Below are positions 33,197-41,189 of a DNA stretch of 64,000 nt, one piece after another; the stretch's first letter is position 1, and each line of letters starts with the position of its first letter. The notes beneath the pieces were generated by a model, which was not told where the DNA came from, did no database searches, and saw only the letters and a list, made by a program, of their open reading frames with translations. Source of the stretch: JBFMAI01 sp040755725. GTDB lineage: Bacteria > Planctomycetota > Phycisphaerae > UBA1845 > Fen-1342. Where the stretch lies: contig JBFMAI010000001.1 of assembly GCA_040755725.1 (NCBI GenBank), forward strand, positions 81,151 through 145,150, given 5' to 3'. The translations under genes were made by a program, and so were the position numbers.

Positions 33197-34501
33197 ATGG
33201 TGGACGTGCGCATCTGTCCGGGTGACCACGGGGACGTTCTCGTCCTGTGGCGGCGCGAAGGCGACATGCACCGATCGTGGTGGGACAAGGAAACTCGCCG
33301 ATGGCGGACTGATCTGGAGAACAAGCCGGAAGGCGCCGAACTACCTGATTTCATTGATGACCCGGATGCTAGCAGAGGTCTCCGCACCGTGCTTGCTCCT
33401 GACCAGATTGTGGGGGCGTGCATCATTGACCCGGCCGACGATGCGCGGCGATTCATGCTGCCCGACGTCGGGGCTTACCGGGCGGTCTATGATCAACTGC
33501 TGGGGCCCGTCACGTTTTGCGCCGGGCATTGGGTGGTCGCCCTCAGCGTTCATCCGCCGCACCCCCAGGGACAATCCGATACCACCTCGAAGAAGCTCCA
33601 GCTTGCGCCGGTGACGGCCCAAGGATGGGGAACGCCCGTGCCTGTGGCAGGTTCGGAGCGCGTCTATGAGACACCCACAGCGATGGTGGCGCACGACGAT
33701 GAACTGGACCTGTTCTACAGCACCACCTTCTGCCCCTTTGGCCCGCTAACGTTTCCGGACTCGGGGCTCGAGACGAGCCAGCTCGTCTACTTGCGGATCA
33801 AGGACGGCCGAATCGTGGAAAGCAGGCGGGTGTACACGCGACCGCGCCGCACGATCGAAATGGACACGCACGTGCTCGGCAAGGCGGGACGGCGATATGA
33901 CCTGTTGCTTCGCCGGTTGGGTGATCGGCGCTCGCCGGGGCCGGATGCGCCGGACAAAGTGGTCCATGCTGCCGACTTGCTGCGGTCGTGGTCGAGAAGG
34001 TCTACGGTGGTGCGAATGGCGGGTCATGGGGGCGCGGACTTCGTCGCGGTGGTTCGCGGCGACCGAGCGGTTCAAGTCATCTGGCTTGAGGAGGCCTGCG
34101 ACGACGAAGACGGACCGCGTCCGGAGACACGTTTCTTCGAGGCGCATGAGGAGCGTGGCAAGTGGACGGCGCCGCGCAAGCTGTTCGTGCGGGATGTCGG
34201 CGCGGAGGGCAGTCTCGCGGCGACGGCTGCCAAGCTGGGTGATCAAGAGGTGGTGGTCGTCCTCTGGCGTGGCCTGGACGGCAAGCTCGCCTGCTGCCTG
34301 TCGCCTGATCCGGACACGTGGAGCCCCCCCCAGGCGACGGAGCTACCGCTTGGCCAGTGGAATCGCCTGGTGGTCGCCGGCGACACACTGTTCCTGGTCT
34401 CCGCATTCGACGGCAACTTGTCCTGGTGTCGCCTGGCTCTGTCTGGCAAGACTGAAAGGGCCGAGCAAGAATCCCTGCCCGGTGGCGAGCCGCAGGATTG
34501 A
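33197..34501 (+). CDS. unrecognised protein, possibly beta-propeller-like
   Basis: I do not recognise this protein of about 434 residues. It has no clear signal peptide. The body shows recurring aromatic-ended strands, e.g. GDVLVLWRREGD, VVVVLWRGLDGKLACCLS and GNLSWCRLALSG. These resemble blades of a sialidase-like propeller, with WS/W-S ends. ATG 33197 gives MVDVRICPGDHGD; an earlier start at 32999 is also open, but its first 66 residues look non-coding. Codon choice is less GC-biased than in neighbours (many GAT, GAA, CTA, ACT). It ends 15 bases from the end of the convergent AsmA-like gene. Confidence 0.55.
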   Translation: MVDVRICPGDHGDVLVLWRREGDMHRSWWDKETRRWRTDLENKPEGAELPDFIDDPDASRGLRTVLAPDQIVGACIIDPADDARRFMLPDVGAYRAVYDQLLGPVTFCAGHWVVALSVHPPHPQGQSDTTSKKLQLAPVTAQGWGTPVPVAGSERVYETPTAMVAHDDELDLFYSTTFCPFGPLTFPDSGLETSQLVYLRIKDGRIVESRRVYTRPRRTIEMDTHVLGKAGRRYDLLLRRLGDRRSPGPDAPDKVVHAADLLRSWSRRSTVVRMAGHGGADFVAVVRGDRAVQVIWLEEACDDEDGPRPETRFFEAHEERGKWTAPRKLFVRDVGAEGSLAATAAKLGDQEVVVVLWRGLDGKLACCLSPDPDTWSPPQATELPLGQWNRLVVAGDTLFLVSAFDGNLSWCRLALSGKTERAEQESLPGGEPQD

Positions 34502-34516
34502 CCGTACCCGCGCCGG

Positions 34517-37500
34517 TCACTCCTCCCCCAACAACCCCCGCAGCGTCTCGCTCAGGCGGTGCAACGGCTCGGCGGTGACCTTCGGGGCGCTCAGCGTGCC
34601 TTCCACGCGGTACTGCACGAGCTCCTGGCCGGCGGACTCCAGCAAATCGGACAACACCGCGATGCGCGGCCAATGCTCGGGGCGGGCGCCCCAGAGCGTC
34701 ATTTCCACGGCGTCTGAGCGGAGGTCCCACGTCCCTTCACCGACCATCCTCAGGTCCGCGCTGCGAATGTCGATTCGTCGCAGGCGGATCAGATCACCCT
34801 CCCACAGGAAACGAAGGTGGGCCACGTCCACGTGGTCCGCCCCGCCGCGTCCCGCGCGCTGCCGAGCCACGGAGGCGAGCACCGGGGTCTGCAAGAAGGA
34901 AGCCCCGCGCAGGCGAAGGCTCCCGCCGCCGCGCCGCGACCCCACGTCATCTCCCCGCCCGCGCAGCCACACGTCCCCATCGACCCGCCCGCGCCGGGGT
35001 CGGTCAGCGCGGTCGCGCGACGGGGGAAAAAGCTCGGCGGCGCCGATATCGTGCAGCTTGGCCGACAGCTCGTACTCGCCGGTCTGCGGTTCGATGGCCA
35101 GGTACCCCTGGGCCACGCCGTCGCACAACTGCCCGTGCAAGTCGTCGATCCGCACCCAGCGGTCGTCGGGGCGATAGGACAGGCGGCCGTCCCAGTTGGC
35201 CAGCGGCCGACCCGCGAGCCGTCCCTGCCCGATGCTGAAGCGGGCGTCGAGCTCCACCTCCCCCGTCGGTCCGATGAAGCAGGCGCCGGCCAGCTCGCCC
35301 TGCCCCACCTCGAGCGGGAGCCCCACGCGCAGCGCGGCCCCGCGCAGCGGCACCCGCCCCTCGAACTGCCACGTCCGCGACTCGGCCCCGCGCGCCCGTA
35401 CGGTCGGCAGGTAGGCATCGAACTGGCCCTGCCCGGCGAGCCGCGTCAGCAGCCGGCCCAGGCCGCCCGGCAGCGCCTCGACGAGCGAGGGCTCTAGGCG
35501 CAGACCTTCCGCGCTGACTTCGAAGGATGCCTCCAACGAGCCGTGGTCCCAGCGGCCCTCCCGGGCCTGACGCACCGTCACCCGTCCCGCCTCCCCGCAC
35601 TGCGCCCGCGCGGATTCCAACCGAAACCGCCCCGGGGCCAGCGTCACGGTCGCCTGAACGTCGCGCAGATCCAGCGGCATCGGCTTGGGCCGCATTCGCT
35701 CGGCGTGGACCTGCACGTCCGCCGCCTGGGCACTTCCGTGGTCAACGTGAGTGATGGGGTACAGTCGGACGGCCACATCGCCCCGTCCGGTCAGGCCGAA
35801 CGAATCCAGCAACGCGGCCCAGTCGGCCGGGACGAACTGCGGATACAGCTCCTCAACGGCCGGCGTGCGGGCCCCCAGCCGCAGGTCCACAGGTCCCGGG
35901 CCCCCGGCACCGGCCTCCGTGACGACCCCGGACACGTTGACCTCGGCCTCTCCCTGCCGGCAGGTCAGGTACTCGATCTCCTGCCGGGAATCACGCACGT
36001 GAACGCGACCCGCCGTCACGATCCAGGGGCGCCGCGGGTCGGCCGCCGCGAGTCGCCCGTCCCTGAGTTCAGCGGTCATCTGCTGGTTCAGTCCCGCGCC
36101 ACGCTCCGTTCCCCACACCCGGCCCCAAACTGCCGCGTGCCCCGTCAGCCTCAGTTCGACCGCTGCCGGCCCCGCCCCCACGAGCACGCGCTGATCGACG
36201 GGCTGGTTGTCCACCACCAGGCGCAGCTCGGCGTGGGTGGCGTCACCGACCACACGCACCGTTCCGTCCAGGTTGATCTCCGCGTCACCCTGCCGACCGT
36301 GTAGACCGCGCACCTGCACCACGCCTCCATGTACGGTGATCCAACCGGTGGCCTGTTCGAGGCGGCCGCCAGCCCCCAGGGCGAGGCTGCCGGCGTGCAG
36401 GTGCGCGTTCACGTATGCGTCGGTCGGGAGCGCGCCCAGCTCCGGCGAACCATCGGCCCGCCGCAGTGAGGCGACCACGTCGCACAGCCCCAGGGGCGCC
36501 GCCCGTTGCCAGAGCTGCCGGTACTCATCGGGTAGCGCCCCGTACAGGTCCGCATCCAGCGCCACGTCGCGGCCGTGAAACGTGAGGTCGAAGCCGGACC
36601 ACGCGTGGCTGCTGTGGACGACACCGTTGGCCCACAGGCGCGTGCCGCCGTGCGTACCGGACAGGTTCTCCAGCAGGATACGCCCCCGCGACAGGCGCAC
36701 ACGGCCGGACATGTCCACGCAGTCGTAGGGGAACAGGTAGTAGCGGCAGGCAGCCCCACAGGCCTCGATCTCCCCCTCCAGGCGGGTGGCCAGCTCGGCC
36801 GCCGCGGCCGCGCTCGGCGCGAGGGCCAACCGCACGTTCACTCGTCCGCGCGGGCTGTAGTGCTCGAACGCCGCCGCCAACGGACCGCCCAGCTTGCGGC
36901 TGCGAACAAACGCCGGGAAACTCTCCAGGGTGGGCAATTCCAGTCCGTCGATCTGGAGTTCGGCTTCCCGCAGATCGTCGAGCCACTCCCCCGGTTCGGA
37001 GTCGGCGGCGCGGTCGGTGGCCGGCTGAAAACGCTCCAGGATACGCCCGGAGGCCGCGGCGCGCAGCCGCGTGGCCGCGCCGCGCAGACGGGCGTCGGCC
37101 GTCAGGGTCACCGTCCCGGGATCGTCCGGTCGCGCTCGTTCTCCCGCGACGGTTGCGTCCACGCTGGTGAAACGCAAGAACGCGTCGGCGGCCGGCCCGG
37201 CCCCCGCCGCCCGACCTTCCTCGACCGGCAGAACCAAACGCCCGTCGGTGACCCGCAGTTCCACGGCGGCCAGCCACAGTCGGTCCAGGGCCTGGGGGTC
37301 ACCCGCGTCGTGGCTCTCCTCAGCCCGGCCGAGTCGGAAGACCAGTTGTTCGACCGCCGCCTGGCCGCGCAGATCGAAGCGTCGCAGGAACCCGGCCGCG
37401 CGCGTCGGCAGGAGCCCGGCGGCCGTCCGCAGGTCCGCCCCGTCAAAGCGCACCGACAATTCCCCGGCGGCGCGCCGCCAGCGCAGCTCCGCCAAGGCCC

Positions 37501-38107
37501 GCTCCCCTGTTGGGCGGCGGTCCACGCGGAGGCGGTACCCCTCAGTGTTGGACTCCCCCTCGGCCTTCACCAGCAGGCGCTGTACGAGTTGTGCTCGCCC
37601 GTGTTCCGCGGCCCAAAGCTGCACGTCGCCCTGCCACACGGTCACCGATGGCAGGCGACCCTCCGTCGCCGTCAGCAGACGTTGAATCAGCCGCCACTCG
37701 GCCGCGGCACTCTGTTCCTCGACTTCGTCCACCGCGTCCCGGCGGGACTCCAGCCGCAGTGCCGCGTCCCGCACTTCGACCGCCTGCGGCCACAACCGCC
37801 CACGCAGCAGTTGGCCCACGTCGCAGCGGATGGCAGCGGAGCCGACGCGCAGCAGCGGCTCCCTCGAGGTCGCGTCGCTCGGTGCCGCCGGGGCCAACGT
37901 GAGATCCGAGATTTGTAGCCCCTCCCACGGCGAGAACGTCACCTCGCCGACCTCGGCCGCGACCGGCAGGGCCCGCAGCGCCGCGAGCACCGCCGCCCGC
38001 AGCCGCGCCGGCCGCGTCAGATTCGCATAGATGCCAACCAGCAGCACCGTCAGCGCCACCAGCAGCCAGACGACGGCGCGCAGTCGACTTGACCTTCGCC
38101 TCGGCAT
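34517..38107 (-). CDS. AsmA/YhdP-like large inner-membrane-anchored protein
   Basis: A 1196-residue protein. One N-terminal helix at 11-30 (VVWLLVALTVLLVGIYANL) anchors it with the rest in the periplasm. It begins with a PEGLQISDLTLAP-like start of the AsmA domain and carries many strand-turn repeats (e.g. IRCDVGQLLRGRLWPQAVEV, GRVRLSRGRILLENLSG, DGDVWLRG). The AsmA-like C-terminal region is near residues 1040-1190 (GLLGEE at the end). Such proteins belong to the bridge-like lipid-transfer group (AsmA, YhdP, TamB) and are tied to phospholipid movement and outer-membrane integrity. It is downstream of the histidine-kinase gene on the same strand with 87 bases between, so may be in that operon. 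Which AsmA subgroup is unclear. Confidence 0.75.
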   Translation of the reverse strand: MPRRRSSRLRAVVWLLVALTVLLVGIYANLTRPARLRAAVLAALRALPVAAEVGEVTFSPWEGLQISDLTLAPAAPSDATSREPLLRVGSAAIRCDVGQLLRGRLWPQAVEVRDAALRLESRRDAVDEVEEQSAAAEWRLIQRLLTATEGRLPSVTVWQGDVQLWAAEHGRAQLVQRLLVKAEGESNTEGYRLRVDRRPTGERALAELRWRRAAGELSVRFDGADLRTAAGLLPTRAAGFLRRFDLRGQAAVEQLVFRLGRAEESHDAGDPQALDRLWLAAVELRVTDGRLVLPVEEGRAAGAGPAADAFLRFTSVDATVAGERARPDDPGTVTLTADARLRGAATRLRAAASGRILERFQPATDRAADSEPGEWLDDLREAELQIDGLELPTLESFPAFVRSRKLGGPLAAAFEHYSPRGRVNVRLALAPSAAAAAELATRLEGEIEACGAACRYYLFPYDCVDMSGRVRLSRGRILLENLSGTHGGTRLWANGVVHSSHAWSGFDLTFHGRDVALDADLYGALPDEYRQLWQRAAPLGLCDVVASLRRADGSPELGALPTDAYVNAHLHAGSLALGAGGRLEQATGWITVHGGVVQVRGLHGRQGDAEINLDGTVRVVGDATHAELRLVVDNQPVDQRVLVGAGPAAVELRLTGHAAVWGRVWGTERGAGLNQQMTAELRDGRLAAADPRRPWIVTAGRVHVRDSRQEIEYLTCRQGEAEVNVSGVVTEAGAGGPGPVDLRLGARTPAVEELYPQFVPADWAALLDSFGLTGRGDVAVRLYPITHVDHGSAQAADVQVHAERMRPKPMPLDLRDVQATVTLAPGRFRLESARAQCGEAGRVTVRQAREGRWDHGSLEASFEVSAEGLRLEPSLVEALPGGLGRLLTRLAGQGQFDAYLPTVRARGAESRTWQFEGRVPLRGAALRVGLPLEVGQGELAGACFIGPTGEVELDARFSIGQGRLAGRPLANWDGRLSYRPDDRWVRIDDLHGQLCDGVAQGYLAIEPQTGEYELSAKLHDIGAAELFPPSRDRADRPRRGRVDGDVWLRGRGDDVGSRRGGGSLRLRGASFLQTPVLASVARQRAGRGGADHVDVAHLRFLWEGDLIRLRRIDIRSADLRMVGEGTWDLRSDAVEMTLWGARPEHWPRIAVLSDLLESAGQELVQYRVEGTLSAPKVTAEPLHRLSETLRGLLGEE

Positions 38108-38194
38108 GGGGGCATTCTGGCGGCAGCCGCCGCGTTGCGAAAGCGGCCCTGGGATTGAACCGGGTGACCCCCTGGGCGCTACCCCCCCGGGCGG

Positions 38195-40474
38195 TCAGGC
38201 GCCCGCGCCGCCGGCCCGCGGGATCAGCACGTGCGCCGTCGTGCCCTCGTCCGGCCGGCTTTCGAGCCAGATGCGCCCGCCGTGCGATTCCACGATACGG
38301 TACGCCCGCGGCAGGCCGAGGCCGCGCCCGCGACCCGCGTGGCGGTGCGAGTAGAAGGGGTCGAACGCCCGCTGAAGTACGGCGGGGGCCATCCCGCACC
38401 CGTTGTCCTCGACCAACACCTCCACCGTGTCGGGGTGCAGCGAAGGCTGGTAGCGCAGCAGCACGGTCCCGTCGTTGCCGGCCACGGCGTCCGCGGCGTT
38501 TCGCAGCAGTTCCTCAAACACCGTCTTCACTTGCTCGCGGTCCACGCGCACACGCGTCCAATCGGGCGAAGAAGCCGCCCTCCGGTCCGCCGGCGGGCCG
38601 CTCAGCCGCAGCCGCGTGGGCGGGAGCCGCCCCGCGCGCAGCCAATCGTCGCGCACCTCACTTAGCAGCTCCACGAGATCGACGTCCGACAGGCGCGGTG
38701 ACCGCGGCCGCGCGAAGTTCATGAGCTCGCTCACGATGCCGCTGCACTCGTGCGCCTTGGCCGAGATGGTCTCCAGGGCGCGCCGCGCTTCCGGATCGGC
38801 GACGCCGGCCGCCAGCATCTGCGCCCGCCCCGAAATCACGGTGAGCGGCCCGTTCAGCTCGTGCCCCGCGCCCGCCGCCATCTCCGCGATCATCGACAAC
38901 GTCCGCGACCGCAGCAACTCGACCTGCATCTGCTGAAGCCGACGGTTGGTTTCGGCGAGGTCTTCCGAGAGTCGCTGGGCCGCCGCCTGGGCATTGGCCC
39001 GCCCCAGCGCCAAGCCCAAACTGGCCAGAAACGACCGCAACTCCTGGGCTTCTTCGGCCAGACGTGCCCGCTCGTCACCCTCCCGCTGATACACGATGCC
39101 GCCCGCCACGGCCCCGTCGTGGATGATCGGCACCAGCCACGGCACGCCGCGCTCGTCCGCCGCCAGTCCCGCCCCCACAAGGGTGCGCACCGCCGCAGGC
39201 GCCTCCAACACGACCGAATCCAAGCGCCCGCGTACCCCGTCGAGCCACGCGGCCAGCTCCGACGGTACGGGCTGCGTGCGAGGCCCGCCTTCGCCCGGCA
39301 GCGCCCCGGTCCGGCACACGTCCACCACCGTCGCGTTGTCCCGCAGGCCAAACGCCACCAGCTGCGGTTGCACCAGGGCCGCCGCCGCCGCGTCGGCCAG
39401 CGCAACCACGACGGCCGACGGGTCGGCCCAGTCGGTGAGGCGCTCTTCGAAGCGGGTGATGGCCTGGAAATACCGCGCCCCGGCGGCCAACTGGCGGTTG
39501 CTGGCCAGCAGGTCGGCGTTAAGGCGGCCCAGTTCCGTGTTGGCCCGCGTCATCGCCTTGACGTACACGGCCTGCGCCGTCTCGCCATCCAGCCCGAGCA
39601 ACGTGGCCTGCTCCGCCACGTCCGTGCCGAGCGACTGCACCACGGCGTCGAGCTGAGGTGCGGTGAAGCCCAGTCGCTCGCCCAGTCGGGGCGACATCTC
39701 GTAGAACGCATGGTTGCCCGAGTAGCCGATGCGCTGCTCGCGGGCAATCGTGTCCGCCAATTGTACGAGGCCGATCAGGCGCGGCCGCGACACCGAGGAC
39801 GGCAGCGCGTCCGCGGCCAGATGGTGCAGCCAGATCGCCTCGCGCAGATCACGCGGCAGCCGCCAGCGCTCGGCGAGCCGTCGCCCCGCCACAGTGTGGT
39901 CCGCCCCCAGTATGGACCGCTCGTGGTCCGCGATGTCCCCGCGCGTGTGGTTCGCCTGGGCGGCGATCCGGTCGTACGCTTTGGGAAAGACGGCGTCGAG
40001 AGCCACTTTGCCCAAGTCGTGCAGCAGGCCCACAACGAAGGCATCTTCCGGTTCGACACCCAAGTCACGCCGCACCTGCGCCAGTCGCCGCGCGCCGCAC
40101 GCCACCGCCAGCGCGTGTTTCCAGAACTCCAGGCGATCGAACGCGCCGGTCGGGGTCTCGGCCGCCGACTTGGCGAAGCAGTCGAACACCCCGGTGGCCA
40201 GGACGATGCTGCGAATGGTCAGGAACCCCAGCAGCGGGACGGCCTTTTCCAGGGTCGTCACCGGACCGCGCGCGCCCGTCGCCGCCGAGCCGGCCACCGA
40301 CAGGATTTTCGCCGTCAGCGACTGGTCGGCCCGCAGCAGGCGGATGACATCGACCGCGGCCGAGTCCTCCTCGGCGGTCACCTGAAGCAGCTTCAGCGCG
40401 ACGGCCGGGAGCGTCGGCAGACTGTCCAGGTGCGAAAGAACCAGTTCGGGAGAGGTGCCTGTTGCCTCGGCCAC
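38195..40474 (-). CDS. HDOD-domain sensor histidine kinase
   Basis: A 759-residue cytoplasmic signalling protein. Residues 10-290 form an HDOD domain (LPTLPAVALKLLQV, LLRADQSLTAKILSVAGSA and the HD pair in GLLHDLGKVALD). A GAF-like region covers 340-490. A coiled coil at 495-530 leads to the HisKA dimer helix with the phospho-accepting His in AGAGHELNGPL. The ATPase domain has the N box ELLRNAADAV, G1 VEDNGCGMA, and G2 GRGRGLGLPRAY. It lacks membrane helices, so it senses a cytoplasmic signal. It follows the response-regulator gene after 19 bases. HDOD domains usually relate to cyclic-nucleotide or stress signalling; here the signal is unknown. Confidence 0.85.
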   Translation of the reverse strand: MAEATGTSPELVLSHLDSLPTLPAVALKLLQVTAEEDSAAVDVIRLLRADQSLTAKILSVAGSAATGARGPVTTLEKAVPLLGFLTIRSIVLATGVFDCFAKSAAETPTGAFDRLEFWKHALAVACGARRLAQVRRDLGVEPEDAFVVGLLHDLGKVALDAVFPKAYDRIAAQANHTRGDIADHERSILGADHTVAGRRLAERWRLPRDLREAIWLHHLAADALPSSVSRPRLIGLVQLADTIAREQRIGYSGNHAFYEMSPRLGERLGFTAPQLDAVVQSLGTDVAEQATLLGLDGETAQAVYVKAMTRANTELGRLNADLLASNRQLAAGARYFQAITRFEERLTDWADPSAVVVALADAAAAALVQPQLVAFGLRDNATVVDVCRTGALPGEGGPRTQPVPSELAAWLDGVRGRLDSVVLEAPAAVRTLVGAGLAADERGVPWLVPIIHDGAVAGGIVYQREGDERARLAEEAQELRSFLASLGLALGRANAQAAAQRLSEDLAETNRRLQQMQVELLRSRTLSMIAEMAAGAGHELNGPLTVISGRAQMLAAGVADPEARRALETISAKAHECSGIVSELMNFARPRSPRLSDVDLVELLSEVRDDWLRAGRLPPTRLRLSGPPADRRAASSPDWTRVRVDREQVKTVFEELLRNAADAVAGNDGTVLLRYQPSLHPDTVEVLVEDNGCGMAPAVLQRAFDPFYSHRHAGRGRGLGLPRAYRIVESHGGRIWLESRPDEGTTAHVLIPRAGGAGA

Positions 40475-40493
40475 GACGCTTCACCCGCCCGAA

Positions 40494-41093
40494 TCACTTG
40501 ACGCTGACCAGCTCCGTGATGCGCGACACCAGTTGCTCGATGCTGAACGGCTTCTGAATGAAGTCGTTCGCGCCGTCGGCAAACAGCCGGTCCACGTGCT
40601 CGCGGTCGATGACCCCCGACACGATGATAATCTTCACGTCCTTGAGCGATTCGTCGCTCCGAATGCTCCGGCACACCGCGTTGCCGTTGATGTCCGGCAA
40701 CATGTAGTCGAGCACGATCACTTCCGGGCGGAACTCCCGCGTCCGCAGGCCGGCGTCGAAACCGGTTGCGGCAGTTTGAACCTCAAACCGGCCGTCACGC
40801 TCCAACAGCTCGACCAGCATCTCGACGATGGCCGGGTCGTCGTCCACGACCAGTACCCGCGTCTTGCCCGTTTCCAGGTGATCAAGCGGGATATTGTGCT
40901 CTTTCATGAACTGGATGAGCGCGTCGCGCGGGATGCGCCGGAACCGCGACCCGGGAACCCGGTACCCCCGCAGCCGGCCGCTGTCGAAACACCGAATCAC
41001 CGTCTGCTGACTCAGGTTACAGATATCCGCGACCTCGCCGGTCGTGAACACACTCTTGGACGGCAGTGGTCCATCGCGTTCGTTCTTGGCCAT
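40494..41093 (-). CDS. response regulator with N-terminal excisionase-type helix-turn-helix
   Basis: A 199-residue protein that places the DNA-binding domain before the receiver. Residues 12-60 are a MerR/excisionase-like helix-turn-helix (VFTTGEVADICNLSQQTVIRCFDSGRLRGYRVPG). Residues 78-195 are a receiver domain: VLVVDDDPAIVEML (acidic pair), IVLDYMLPDI with the phospho-accepting Asp, VSG and QKPF with the conserved Lys. This order is the reverse of OmpR or NarL regulators. It forms an operon with the HDOD kinase. ATG 41093 is chosen by homology-like length; ATG at 41108, 41117 and 41126 are also in frame, and 41126 would sit at the predicted transcription start and be leaderless. Confidence 0.85.
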   Translation of the reverse strand: MAKNERDGPLPSKSVFTTGEVADICNLSQQTVIRCFDSGRLRGYRVPGSRFRRIPRDALIQFMKEHNIPLDHLETGKTRVLVVDDDPAIVEMLVELLERDGRFEVQTAATGFDAGLRTREFRPEVIVLDYMLPDINGNAVCRSIRSDESLKDVKIIIVSGVIDREHVDRLFADGANDFIQKPFSIEQLVSRITELVSVK

Positions 41094-41133
41094 ATCCTGA
41101 CCCAACATTTTTCCCATGTTTCCCATATTAACA

Positions 41134-41162
41134 AATATAGCACAATAGGGGGGGTTTGGCAA
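41134..41162 (-). promoter_or_regulatory. promoter of the response regulator / HDOD kinase operon
   Basis: Minus strand TTGCCA (41157-41162), a 17-base spacer with a C7 run, then TATATT (41134-41139). The start would be near 41127, only one base before the ATG at 41126. It lies 28 bases from the end of mnmG. Confidence 0.65.
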
Positions 41163-41189
41163 GTTCCGTTGTTTCACATGGCCGTCCGA

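Noticed and set aside
32759..33271. Minus-strand 170-codon frame next to the tRNA
   Set aside because: It crosses the 18-bp palindrome, has no ribosome site or domain and overlaps the start of the plus-strand gene.
32599..34501. Integrative element at tRNA-Pro
   Set aside because: No integrase, no recognisable duplicate of the tRNA 3' end and no other mobile genes; kept only as a possible insertion.
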